From Stagnimonas aquatica (GTDB lineage Bacteria; Pseudomonadota; Gammaproteobacteria; Nevskiales; Nevskiaceae), in assembly GCF_003730135.1 (NCBI RefSeq), contig NZ_RJVO01000003.1, positions 1-64,000 of the forward strand: 64,000 nt of DNA, given 5' to 3'. Below are positions 16,836 to 23,963 of this stretch, in pieces. The notes below the pieces were generated by a model. It worked only from the letters and a program-made list of their open reading frames with translations. It had not been told where the DNA came from and made no database searches. A program made the translations under genes and the position numbers. Position 1 is the first letter of the stretch. Each line of letters begins with the position of its first letter.

Positions 16836-17240
16836 ATGACCGCTCCCTTGAACCGCAACCTGAAGATCCTGGTGGTCGATGACTTCTCGACCATGCGGCG
16901 CATCGTTAAGAACCTGCTCAATGAGCTGGGCTTCTCCGACATCACCGAGGCCGACGACGGCAAGACCGCGCTGCCGCTGCTGCAAGCCGGCCAGTTCGAC
17001 TTCGTGATCACCGACTGGAACATGCCCGGCATGCCCGGCATCGAGCTGCTCCGGCACATCCGTGCCGACGAGCGCCTGAAGGGCATCCCGGTGCTGATGG
17101 TCACCGCCGAGGCGCAACGCGAGCAGATCATCGAGGCCGCCAAGGCCGGCGTCAGCGGCTACATCGTCAAGCCCTTCACCGGCGTCACCCTGAAGGAAAA
17201 GCTGGACAAGATCTTCGAGCGCTACGCGCAAGCCGCCTAA
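16836..17240 (+). CDS. cheY: Chemotaxis response regulator CheY (flagellar set)
   Basis: This single-domain response regulator would bind FliM when phosphorylated by CheA. In its 134 residues I see the acidic pair D15-D16, phosphoacceptor D60 ([11 protein letters not shown]), the Thr switch residue in VTAEA, and the Lys in VKPF. The frame is open upstream into fliA, but the ATG at 16836 gives the family N-terminus ([15 protein letters not shown]). The order fliA-cheY-cheZ-cheA matches polar-flagellum clusters of gammaproteobacteria, so this is the likely motor-binding CheY. Confidence 0.96.
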   Translation: MTAPLNRNLKILVVDDFSTMRRIVKNLLNELGFSDITEADDGKTALPLLQAGQFDFVITDWNMPGMPGIELLRHIRADERLKGIPVLMVTAEAQREQIIEAAKAGVSGYIVKPFTGVTLKEKLDKIFERYAQAA

Positions 17241-17251
17241 AGGAGCTGGCA

Positions 17252-18004
17252 ATGGACGATGGCAAGAGCTCCGGGCTGAGCCCGGAGGCCGAGCAGGCCG
17301 CGCGCAACGAGCTGCTCGGGCGGCTGCGTGACATGACCCAGGCACTGGAGCAGGGCGACGACCTGCTGTTTGCCGAGCGCCTGCAGGACCTGCTGCGCCG
17401 CCGCGAGGACAGCTTCTTTCTGCGCATCGCCCAGCTCACCCAGGATCTGCGCGCGGCCTTCACCGCGCTGGAAAGCGACTCGCGCTGGAACGCCCTGGCC
17501 AGCGAGCTGCCGGATGCCGGCGCCCGCCTCGATCACGTGCTGCAACTCACCGAGAAAGCCGCGCACCGCACGCTCGATCTGGTCGAGGAGAGCCAGGCGG
17601 AACTGGCGGCGCTGGGCGCCACCGCCCAGAACATCTCCAGCAGCCGCGCGCGCCTGCACATGGCGGCCGGCAGCTCGCCGGCGCTGGCGCAGCTGGCGGG
17701 TGATCTGGAGAGCATCGAGCGCGCGCTGATCGCTACCCAGGGCCAGCTGCGCCACCGACTTTCGGAGCTGGCGATGGCGCAGGAATACCAGGATCTCAGC
17801 GGCCAGTTGCTGAAGCGGGTGACCGGTGTGATCCGCGAGGTCGAGCGGGAGCTGATGAAGCTGCTCAGCCAGCGCAGTGGCGCTCAAGAGCGCGGCGCCG
17901 GCGCCGATACCGGCTTGCAGGGTCCGGCGGTGCCGGGCCTGGAAAAAGCCGGCGCGGTCAGCGGTCAGGATGACGCCGACGCGCTGCTGGCGATGTTCAT
18001 GTAA
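17252..18004 (+). CDS. cheZ: CheY-P phosphatase CheZ
   Basis: CheZ dephosphorylates CheY-P and so terminates the signal. The 250-residue product is mostly helical, with a long hairpin for dimerisation; the catalytic segment MAQEYQDLSGQLLKRV contains the Gln that positions the attacking water, and the final QDDADALLAMFM is the CheY-binding C-terminal helix after a flexible linker. An AGGAG ribosome site precedes the ATG. CheZ is characteristic of gamma- and betaproteobacteria. Confidence 0.95.
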   Translation: MDDGKSSGLSPEAEQAARNELLGRLRDMTQALEQGDDLLFAERLQDLLRRREDSFFLRIAQLTQDLRAAFTALESDSRWNALASELPDAGARLDHVLQLTEKAAHRTLDLVEESQAELAALGATAQNISSSRARLHMAAGSSPALAQLAGDLESIERALIATQGQLRHRLSELAMAQEYQDLSGQLLKRVTGVIREVERELMKLLSQRSGAQERGAGADTGLQGPAVPGLEKAGAVSGQDDADALLAMFM

Positions 18005-18031
18005 GGCCACTCGCAAGGAACCACGACTGCC

Positions 18032-19777
18032 ATGTCCGCCGTCCAAGACGACATCCGCGACGACTTCCTGGCCGAGGCCGGGGAGCTGGTGGCGACCCTG
18101 GGCGAACAGCTGGTGGAGCTGGAGCGGCGCCCGGACGACCCGGAGCTGCTCAACGCCATCTTTCGCGGCTTCCACACCGTCAAGGGCGGCGCCGGCTTTC
18201 TGCAGCTGGGCATGCTCGCTGAGCTCTGCCACCGCGCCGAGGAAGTGTTCGGCGCCCTGCGCGCCGGCAAGCGCGAGGTCGATGCCCGGCTGATGGATGT
18301 CAGCCTGGCGGCGCTCGATCAGGTGCAGTCGATGCTGGACCGGGTGCGCGAGGGCCAGACCCCGGCGCCGGCACCGGCGACCCTGCTGCATGACCTTGAA
18401 GCACTGCTGGGTGCGCCCGCCGCCACCAGCATCAGCGACGACGAATTCGAGGCCCTGCTCGACCAGTTGCACGGCAGCGGCCAGCCGCCGACCTCGGCGG
18501 TCGAACTGCCGCCGCCGCCGCCGCCGGCACAGGCGCCGGCGGCCGGCATCGAGGCGGTGAGCCTGCCGGCGCGCCGCGCCGGCGATGGCGATGGCAGCAT
18601 CCGCGTCGATACCCAGCGCCTCGACGGCCTGATGAATCTGGTCGGCGAGCTGGTGCTGGTGCGCAACCGGCTCAAGACCCTGCACCCGCAGGGCAGCCTG
18701 CCGGCCGAGAGCGAGCGCAGCCTGCGCGAACTCGACGCACTGACCCGCCGCCTGCAGGGCTCGGTGCTGAACCTGCGCCTGCAACCGGTGAAGAAGCTGT
18801 TCTCCCGCTTTCCCAAGCTGGTGCGCGACATCGCTCGCGGGCTCGGCAAGGAGATCGAGCTGGTTCTGGAAGGCGAGGACACCGATCTCGACAAGAACCT
18901 GGTCGAAGCCCTGGCCGACCCGCTGCTGCACATGGTGCGCAATGCCTGCGACCACGGCATCGAGACGCCGGAGCGGCGGCTGGCTGCCGGCAAGCCGGCT
19001 GCCGGCCGGCTGCGCCTGGCCGCCCGCCATACCGGCGACCGGGTGCTGATCACGGTCAGCGACGACGGCGCCGGCATCGACCCCGAGCGGCTGCGCCGCA
19101 AGGCGGTGGAGAAAGGCCTGATCAGCGCCGAGGCCGCCGCCCGTCTCGACGCGCAGGCGGCGCTGGAGCTGATCCTGCTGCCCGGCTTCTCGACCAAGGA
19201 CGAAGTCTCCGATCTCTCCGGCCGTGGCGTCGGCATGGACGTGGTGAAGAGCCGCATCGTCAGCCTGCACGGCAGCGTCGCCATCGAATCGGTGGTCGGC
19301 GAGGGCACCAGCCTGCGGCTGAGCCTGCCGCTGACCCTGGCGATCGCGCCGGTGCTGATGACCACGGTGGGCTCGCGCCTGTACGCGATCCCGCTCGACA
19401 AGGTGCTGGAAGTCGCCGCTCTACGCCCCGAGGCCCTGGTCGAGGACGCCGGCGGCCGCCGCTGGCGGCACCGCGAGCAGGAGATGCCCTTGATTGATCT
19501 CTCGCGCTGGCTCGACGCCGAGGAGGCCGCCGCCGATCCCGACCGCCACGTCGCGGTGGTGCAGGTGGGCGAACGCCGTGCCGCTCTGCTGGTGCACCGC
19601 CTGCGCGGCCGCGAGGAAGCCGTGGTGAAGCCGCTGGGCGCCCTGCTCAAGGGCCTGGCCGGATTCTCCGGCGCCACCGTCACCGGCGAGGGCCGGGTCG
19701 CGCTGGTGCTGGATGTCGACAGCTTGGTGCAGGCCCATGAAACCGGCAGCGAACTGGGAGCTTGCGCATGGACCTGA
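18032..19777 (+). CDS. cheA: Chemotaxis histidine kinase CheA (flagellar set, CheA1)
   Basis: CheA1 is the receptor-coupled histidine kinase that phosphorylates CheY. The 581-residue protein has a P1 Hpt domain with phosphorylatable H48 (FHTVKGGAGF), a short acidic segment and a polyproline linker (about 150-180), the P3 dimerisation domain, the P4 ATPase ([28 protein letters not shown]) and the P5 CheW-like domain. I cannot recognise a proper P2 CheY-binding domain, so it is shorter than E. coli CheA. The usual following cheB is missing here; instead its last ten bases overlap motC. A second, longer CheA is encoded at 23960-25966. Confidence 0.95.
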   Translation: MSAVQDDIRDDFLAEAGELVATLGEQLVELERRPDDPELLNAIFRGFHTVKGGAGFLQLGMLAELCHRAEEVFGALRAGKREVDARLMDVSLAALDQVQSMLDRVREGQTPAPAPATLLHDLEALLGAPAATSISDDEFEALLDQLHGSGQPPTSAVELPPPPPPAQAPAAGIEAVSLPARRAGDGDGSIRVDTQRLDGLMNLVGELVLVRNRLKTLHPQGSLPAESERSLRELDALTRRLQGSVLNLRLQPVKKLFSRFPKLVRDIARGLGKEIELVLEGEDTDLDKNLVEALADPLLHMVRNACDHGIETPERRLAAGKPAAGRLRLAARHTGDRVLITVSDDGAGIDPERLRRKAVEKGLISAEAAARLDAQAALELILLPGFSTKDEVSDLSGRGVGMDVVKSRIVSLHGSVAIESVVGEGTSLRLSLPLTLAIAPVLMTTVGSRLYAIPLDKVLEVAALRPEALVEDAGGRRWRHREQEMPLIDLSRWLDAEEAAADPDRHVAVVQVGERRAALLVHRLRGREEAVVKPLGALLKGLAGFSGATVTGEGRVALVLDVDSLVQAHETGSELGACAWT

Positions 19778-20508
19778 TGTCGATCATCGGTGTGGTTCTG
19801 GCGATTGGCGCGCTGGTCGGCGGCTCCATCCTCAAGGGCGCCGGCGTGCAGGCGCTGTGGGGGCCGGCAGCGTTCGTGATCGTCATTCTCGGCACCATCG
19901 CCGCGATCCTGGTGCAGACCCCGGGACCGACGGTCAAACATGCGCTGAAGATCTCCAAGTGGATCTTCAAGCCACCGGCGCAGGATGGCCGGGCACTGAT
20001 CAACCGCATCGTCGAGTGGAGCGATCTCTCGCGCAAGCAGGGCCTGCTGGCGCTGGAGAGCAGCGTCGAGGGCGAGTCCGATCCCTTCCTCAAGAAGGGC
20101 CTGCAACTGCTGGTCGACGGCGCCGAGCCCGACACCATCCGCACCATCCTGGAAGTCGAGGTGGAGGCGAAGGAGCATTTCGACACCCAGGGCGCGAAGT
20201 TCTTCGAGGGCATGGGCATCTACTCGCCGACGCTGGGCATCATCGGCGCGGTGCTGGGCTTGATCGCGGTGATGAAGAACCTGGCCGATCCGTCCAAGCT
20301 CGGTCATGGCATCGCTGCCGCCTTCACCGCCACCATCTACGGCATTGCCGCCGCCAATCTGTTCTTCCTGCCGATGGCGGCCAAGCTCAAGGCGGCGATT
20401 GCCGCGCAGACGGCGATGCGGAATCTGGTGATCGAGGGGTTGATCTCGATTGCGCAGGGGGAGAACCCGCGCAATATCGAGGCGAAGCTCTCGGGGTATT
20501 TGCATTGA
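19768..20508 (+). CDS. motC: Flagellar stator subunit MotC (MotA family)
   Basis: MotC is the MotA-type stator subunit that couples ion flow to rotation. The 246-residue product begins MDLMSIIGVVLAIGALVGG and has four membrane segments, a large cytoplasmic loop after the second with charged residues that engage FliG, and the conserved GIYSPTLGIIGAVLGLIAVM in segment three. The ATG at 19768 is preferred to a TTG at 19762. It resembles the MotC of dual-stator pseudomonads. Its partner motD follows only after the second complete palindromic element. Confidence 0.93.
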   Translation: MDLMSIIGVVLAIGALVGGSILKGAGVQALWGPAAFVIVILGTIAAILVQTPGPTVKHALKISKWIFKPPAQDGRALINRIVEWSDLSRKQGLLALESSVEGESDPFLKKGLQLLVDGAEPDTIRTILEVEVEAKEHFDTQGAKFFEGMGIYSPTLGIIGAVLGLIAVMKNLADPSKLGHGIAAAFTATIYGIAAANLFFLPMAAKLKAAIAAQTAMRNLVIEGLISIAQGENPRNIEAKLSGYLH

Positions 20509-20552
20509 GTGGTTTCTTGCCAGGCGTGCTTTGGGCCTCGCCTGCTTGGGGG

Positions 20553-21236
20553 TGCTTCGCGCGTTCGCGCTCTGCTGGCTGTGCAGGGCTTGATAGCTTT
20601 TTTTCGCCTATTGGCGACTCACTTTTCTTTGCTCCTGCAAAGAAAAGTAAGCAAAAGAAAGCAGGCCCCTGCGTAGCGGTCCGCTTTGCGGACTGCCCTG
20701 CGATGCTCGGCCCAAAGGGGCCGCTCGCGAACTCGGCGCCCTATAGGCGCCTCAGACATGCGCTCGCTGTTATCCCCCTTTGGTCCTGCGCTTCTCGGCG
20801 CTACGAAGGGGAGGGCAAGTCAAAAGCCACATCAGCAGCCACAGCCACATCAAAAGCCACATCAACGGCACTCTGGCTCGTCGGCTTCGCCGACCTCGCG
20901 CGAGCGAAGCAAGCGCCTGCTGTTGCTGGTGATGTTGTGGTGGCGGCGGGCGGAGACTGCCGTGCTGTAGATGCTCCGGTCCCCTTCGTAGCGCCGAGAA
21001 GCGCAGTGGACGGGGGGTATGGAAGCGCCCGCATGTTTGAGGCGCCTATAGGGCGCCGAGTTCGGGCGCGTCCCCCCGGCCACGAGCATCGCAGGGTACC
21101 CCGTAGGGGCGCTACGCAGGGGTGTGCTTTCTTTTGCTTACTTTTCTTTGCACAAGCAAAGAAAAGTGAGTCGCCAAAAGGCGAAAAAAAGCTATCAAGC
21201 CCTGCACAGCCAGCAGAGCGCGAACGCGCGAACCAC
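20553..21236. repeat. Large nested palindromic element between motC and motD
   Basis: This is the second complete copy of the element at 4001-4680 and fills most of the 753-base gap (20509-21261). The arms are 20553-20812 and 20980-21236. The outer parts of the arms match almost perfectly, including the stretch between the terminal GCGCGTTCGCGC motif and the CGCC block that differs in the fliQ/fliR copy, and complementarity extends about 20 bases beyond these limits. The loop carries degenerate CCACA/CATCA repeats. No mobility gene or convincing coding sequence is present. It interrupts a gene pair that is normally contiguous. Confidence 0.85.
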
Positions 21237-21261
21237 AAGCAGGCCCCAGCCAGAGCAGCAC

Positions 21262-22239
21262 ATGGCTAGAAAGCACAAGCACGAAGAGCATCTCAATGCC
21301 GAGGCCTGGGCCATCCCCTACGGTGATCTGGTCACCCTGCTGCTCGCCCTGTTCGTAGTGATGTACGCCATGTCCTCGGTCAACGAAGGCAAGTACCGCG
21401 TGCTCTCGGAATCGCTCAACGAAGCCTTCCACGGCACCCCCCGGGTCTCGCGGCCGATCCAGATCGGCGAGCAAAGCGCCCACGGCATCGGCGGCGCGCC
21501 AGCGGCCGCGCCGTCGCGGCCGCGCCGCGAGCAGGGTGGCACCGGCATGCCGGACAGCCTGCACGGGCTGGGCGCGGTGCTGCCCTCGGCCGGCGTGCCG
21601 ATGCCGATGAAGGAGCGCGGCGAATCCGCCGCCGACGCCGGCGAGCGCGAGGCTCTGCGGCGCATCGCCCACGAGGTCGAGGCCGCGCTCGGCGACCTGA
21701 TCAGCAAGGACATCATCATCGTCCGCCGCAAGGACAACCGGCTGGAAATCGAGATCAAGACCGACATCCTGTTCGCCTCCGGCGTCGCCGCCGTCGCCGA
21801 GCCGGCGCGGCCGGTGCTGGCCAAGCTGGGCGGCATCCTGGCGCAGTTTCCCAACCGCATCCGCGTCGAGGGCCATACCGACGACATGCCGATCGCCACC
21901 GCCGCCTTTCCCAGCAACTGGGAGCTGTCGGCGGCGCGCGCCACCAGCGTGGTGCATGTGCTGATCGGCGCCGGCCTGCTGCCGGAGCGGCTGTCGGTGG
22001 CCGGTTACGGCGAGTTCCAGCCGGTGGTCGCCAACGATTCGGTCGAGCACCGCAACCGCAACCGCCGGGTGGTGCTGGTGGTGCTGGCCAGCGAAGACGG
22101 CGGCGATCCGCTCGCCGCCCAGGCGCCGGCGGCGGTCTCCGGCGGCGCCGAGATTCCGTCGGCCGCGCCGGCCGTCGGTGCCGCCAGTCCGCCGGCCGTC
22201 GCCAGCGGCCTCGTCGACCACGCTGCCGCCGCGCCATGA
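21262..22239 (+). CDS. motD: Flagellar stator subunit MotD (MotB family)
   Basis: MotD is the MotB-type partner of MotC. In its 325 residues, a short basic N-terminus leads into one membrane helix whose start carries the ion-binding aspartate D22 (IPYGDLVTLLLALFVVMYAMS). A periplasmic linker follows, then an OmpA-like peptidoglycan-binding domain (VEGHTDDMPI, NWELSAARA, NRNRRVVLVV), and finally an Ala/Pro-rich tail of about 50 residues not typical of MotB. The upstream frame is open into the palindromic element, but the ATG at 21262 gives the expected N-terminus. It overlaps the CheW-like gene by four bases. Confidence 0.94.
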   Translation: MARKHKHEEHLNAEAWAIPYGDLVTLLLALFVVMYAMSSVNEGKYRVLSESLNEAFHGTPRVSRPIQIGEQSAHGIGGAPAAAPSRPRREQGGTGMPDSLHGLGAVLPSAGVPMPMKERGESAADAGEREALRRIAHEVEAALGDLISKDIIIVRRKDNRLEIEIKTDILFASGVAAVAEPARPVLAKLGGILAQFPNRIRVEGHTDDMPIATAAFPSNWELSAARATSVVHVLIGAGLLPERLSVAGYGEFQPVVANDSVEHRNRNRRVVLVVLASEDGGDPLAAQAPAAVSGGAEIPSAAPAVGAASPPAVASGLVDHAAAAP

Positions 22240-22781
22240 CGCTCGCCAAGCCGCCGACGCCGATGCCGATCCCCTTGCCGCTGCCGGGTCCGGAGCTGCT
22301 GGCCGCCCAGCTGATCGCCGCCGAGATCGCGGCGGAGCCGCCGGAGCTGCGTCGCTGGGTGTCTTTCTGGCTGGGCGCGGCCCGCTACGCGCTGGAAATC
22401 CGGCAACTGCGCGAGGTGCTGGCGGAGACGCGGCCGGAGCCGGTGCCCGGGGCCCCGGCGGCGGTGCTGGGCGTGATCAACCTGCGTGGCGAGATCGTCA
22501 CCCTGCTCGACCTCGGGCGCTGGCTGGGGCAGGCGCCCGCGCGCGCCGACGGGCCGGTACTGGTGCTGGAGCAGGGCGGCTACAGCCTGGGCCTGCGCGT
22601 CGACGCCATGGCGGCACTGCTCAAGCGCATGCCCGACGAAGTTCTGGCGCCGGCGCCGGAGGCCTCGCCGGCGCTGCAGGCCCTGGCCTGCGGCAGCACC
22701 GCCGACGGCGGCGAGATTCTGACTCTGCTCGACGCCGCGCCGCTGCTGGCGCCGCAGCTGCCCGCCGCTCACGGCGGTTGA
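22236..22781 (+). CDS. cheW: CheW-like coupling protein (flagellar set)
   Basis: CheW links receptors to CheA. This 181-residue protein has a Pro/Leu-rich N-terminus of about 35 residues and then a CheW-fold domain: WVSFWLGAARYALEIRQLREVL, VLGVINLRGEIVTLLDLGRWLG and the following strands. It is coupled to motD by an ATGA overlap. In Pseudomonas, parC, parP and cheW follow motD; only one CheW-domain gene is present here and ParC/ParP are absent. It could be the CheW of CheA1 or a ParP-like adaptor that lost its long linker. Confidence 0.85.
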   Translation: MTLAKPPTPMPIPLPLPGPELLAAQLIAAEIAAEPPELRRWVSFWLGAARYALEIRQLREVLAETRPEPVPGAPAAVLGVINLRGEIVTLLDLGRWLGQAPARADGPVLVLEQGGYSLGLRVDAMAALLKRMPDEVLAPAPEASPALQALACGSTADGGEILTLLDAAPLLAPQLPAAHGG

Positions 22782-22825
22782 AACCGCCGTTCATCGCAGT
22801 GGCCGCTGCCGGCGGGAGCGGCCTC

Positions 22826-22852
22826 TCAAGCGGGAACAGGGCTTGCCGATAG
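22826..22852 (+). promoter_or_regulatory. Sigma-28 (FliA) promoter of the second chemotaxis operon
   Basis: TCAAGCGG, an 11-base spacer and GCCGATAG match the FliA consensus TAAAGTTT-N11-GCCGATAA, with a perfect GCCGATA -10 core and the usual spacing. The site lies in the 146-base gap after the CheW-like gene and ends 75 bases before the STAS gene. It would place the whole STAS-CheY-CheA-CheW-MCP-CheR-CheD-CheB block under the sigma factor encoded at 15988-16818. Confidence 0.8.
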
Positions 22853-22927
22853 GGCGGTAACCGCAGCCAGCGACGTCAACACGCCGACGCGGGAATCGAC
22901 AAGACCCACTGCGGAGAACTCAAGAAC

Positions 22928-23296
22928 ATGGCCGCCAAACGTTCCGCCGTCGCGCAAACCTCGCCCCGGACTCCACCCGCGCCGGCCGGGGTGGCCTGTA
23001 TTCCCCTCGGCGCCGAACTGGGTATCGAGGAGGCCAGCGGCTTGCACCGGCAGCTGCTGGGGGCGGTGGACGAGCCGGGTCCGGTGGAATTGCAGGCCGG
23101 CGAGGTGCGCGCGGTACACACGGCGGCGCTGGAGCTGTTCTGCCTGTTCTGCCGGGACCGTCGCGCCGCCGGCCGCGAAACCCGCTGGTCGGAACCCTCG
23201 GAGGCGCTGCGTAGCGCCGCCACCCTGCTGGGCATGAACAGCCTGCTGGGCCTGCTCGCCCTGAGCCAGGACAACCCGGCGGAGGTGGCGGCATGA
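22928..23296 (+). CDS. STAS-domain protein heading the second chemotaxis operon
   Basis: The 122-residue product looks like a small STAS (anti-sigma-antagonist type) domain protein: IPLGAELGIEEASGLHRQLLGAVDEPGPVELQAGEVRAVHTAALELFCLF resembles the strand-helix-strand order in which the segment before the short helix carries the phosphorylatable Ser/Thr. Here that place has VHTAALEL, so Thr would be the candidate. STAS proteins are commonly encoded with CheY and CheA in such operons, but their role there is little known. It has a GGAGAAC ribosome site and overlaps the following cheY by four bases. Confidence 0.7.
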   Translation: MAAKRSAVAQTSPRTPPAPAGVACIPLGAELGIEEASGLHRQLLGAVDEPGPVELQAGEVRAVHTAALELFCLFCRDRRAAGRETRWSEPSEALRSAATLLGMNSLLGLLALSQDNPAEVAA

Positions 23297-23658
23297 GCCT
23301 GCGCATCCTCGCCGTCGACGACTCCGCGTCGATGCGGCAGATGGTCGCCTTCACTCTCCAGTCCGCCGGCTTCGAGGTCACCGAGGCCGAGGATGGCCAG
23401 GTGGCGCTGAACCTGGCGCAGAAGGAAAAATTCAAGCTGGTGCTGGCCGACGTCAACATGCCCAACATGGACGGCCTGACCCTGGTCAAGAACCTGCGCA
23501 CGCTGCCCGACTACAAGTTCACGCCGCTGCTGATGCTGACCACCGAGTCGACCCCGGAGAAGAAGGCCGAGGGCAAGGCCGCCGGTGCCACCGGCTGGCT
23601 GGTCAAGCCTTTCAATCCCGAGCAGCTGATCGCCACCATCCGCAAGGTGCTGGGGTGA
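23293..23658 (+). CDS. CheY-like response regulator (second chemotaxis set)
   Basis: A 121-residue single-domain receiver: acidic pair D9-D10, phosphoacceptor D53 (VLADVNMPNMDG), Thr pair in MLTTES, and Lys in VKPFNPEQL. It is more like the CheYs encoded beside a CheA in accessory chemosensory operons than the motor CheY at 16836. It may be the output of CheA2 or a phosphate sink that drains signal from the motor CheY. It is coupled on both sides: ATGA to the STAS gene and GTGA to the small ORF that follows. Confidence 0.93.
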   Translation: MSLRILAVDDSASMRQMVAFTLQSAGFEVTEAEDGQVALNLAQKEKFKLVLADVNMPNMDGLTLVKNLRTLPDYKFTPLLMLTTESTPEKKAEGKAAGATGWLVKPFNPEQLIATIRKVLG

Positions 23659-23963
23659 GCGGCCATGCCTTGCGGGCACCGCCCGCAATGGCCGGGCCGG
23701 GGTCTGATCCGGGCACCGAAGTCGCGCCAGGGACGGCAGGGATGAATTCCGCCGCCGACGCCATGCGCAAGGCCGCGATGGCGGTGCGCGCCTACGAGCG
23801 GCAGGTCATCGCCGAAAGCCGTGTTTGTTCCCTCCCCCGCGAGCGGGGCAGGGCCAGGGTGGGGTCGGTTTCCGCCCGGGCAGCGCTCGCGCACGCCGGC
23901 CCTCCGGCCTCCGCCCGCAAGCAGGCAGAGGAGCAAGGGCAGAGGCGCAGGGCGACGCCATGA
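23655..23963 (+). CDS. Small coupled ORF of unknown function, C-terminal half repeat-derived
   Basis: I do not recognise this 102-residue product. Its GTG overlaps the stop of the cheY-like gene and its stop overlaps the ATG of cheA2, so it fits exactly into the coupled reading chain of the operon. The middle, MNSAADAMRKAAMAVRAYERQ, is plausibly helical. The rest is Arg/Ala/Pro-rich and is encoded by 23829-23940, which looks like a GC-rich intergenic repeat (palindromic CCCCGCGAGCGGGG core). Either a genuine small gene has had its end replaced by a repeat, or the whole is spacer with fortuitous overlaps. The start could also be the ATG at 23742. Confidence 0.45.
   Translation: MSGHALRAPPAMAGPGSDPGTEVAPGTAGMNSAADAMRKAAMAVRAYERQVIAESRVCSLPRERGRARVGSVSARAALAHAGPPASARKQAEEQGQRRRATP
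23829..23940. repeat. Repeat-like GC-rich insertion inside the small ORF
   Basis: From about 23829 the text changes to CCTCCCCCGCGAGCGGGGCAGGG, followed by GGGTGGGG and GC-rich phrases with a GCCGGCC(CTC)CGGCC inverted motif. Such CTCCCCCGCGAGCGGGGG modules are, to my recollection, common dispersed repeats in high-GC proteobacterial spacers. There is no second copy in this window, so repeat status cannot be shown here. It lies immediately before cheA2 and supplies its ribosome-binding region. Confidence 0.4.

Noticed and set aside
23742..23963. Alternative ATG start for the small ORF between cheY-like and cheA2
   Set aside because: Possible, but the GTG overlap with the cheY-like stop keeps the coupling pattern of the operon, so the longer form was listed.
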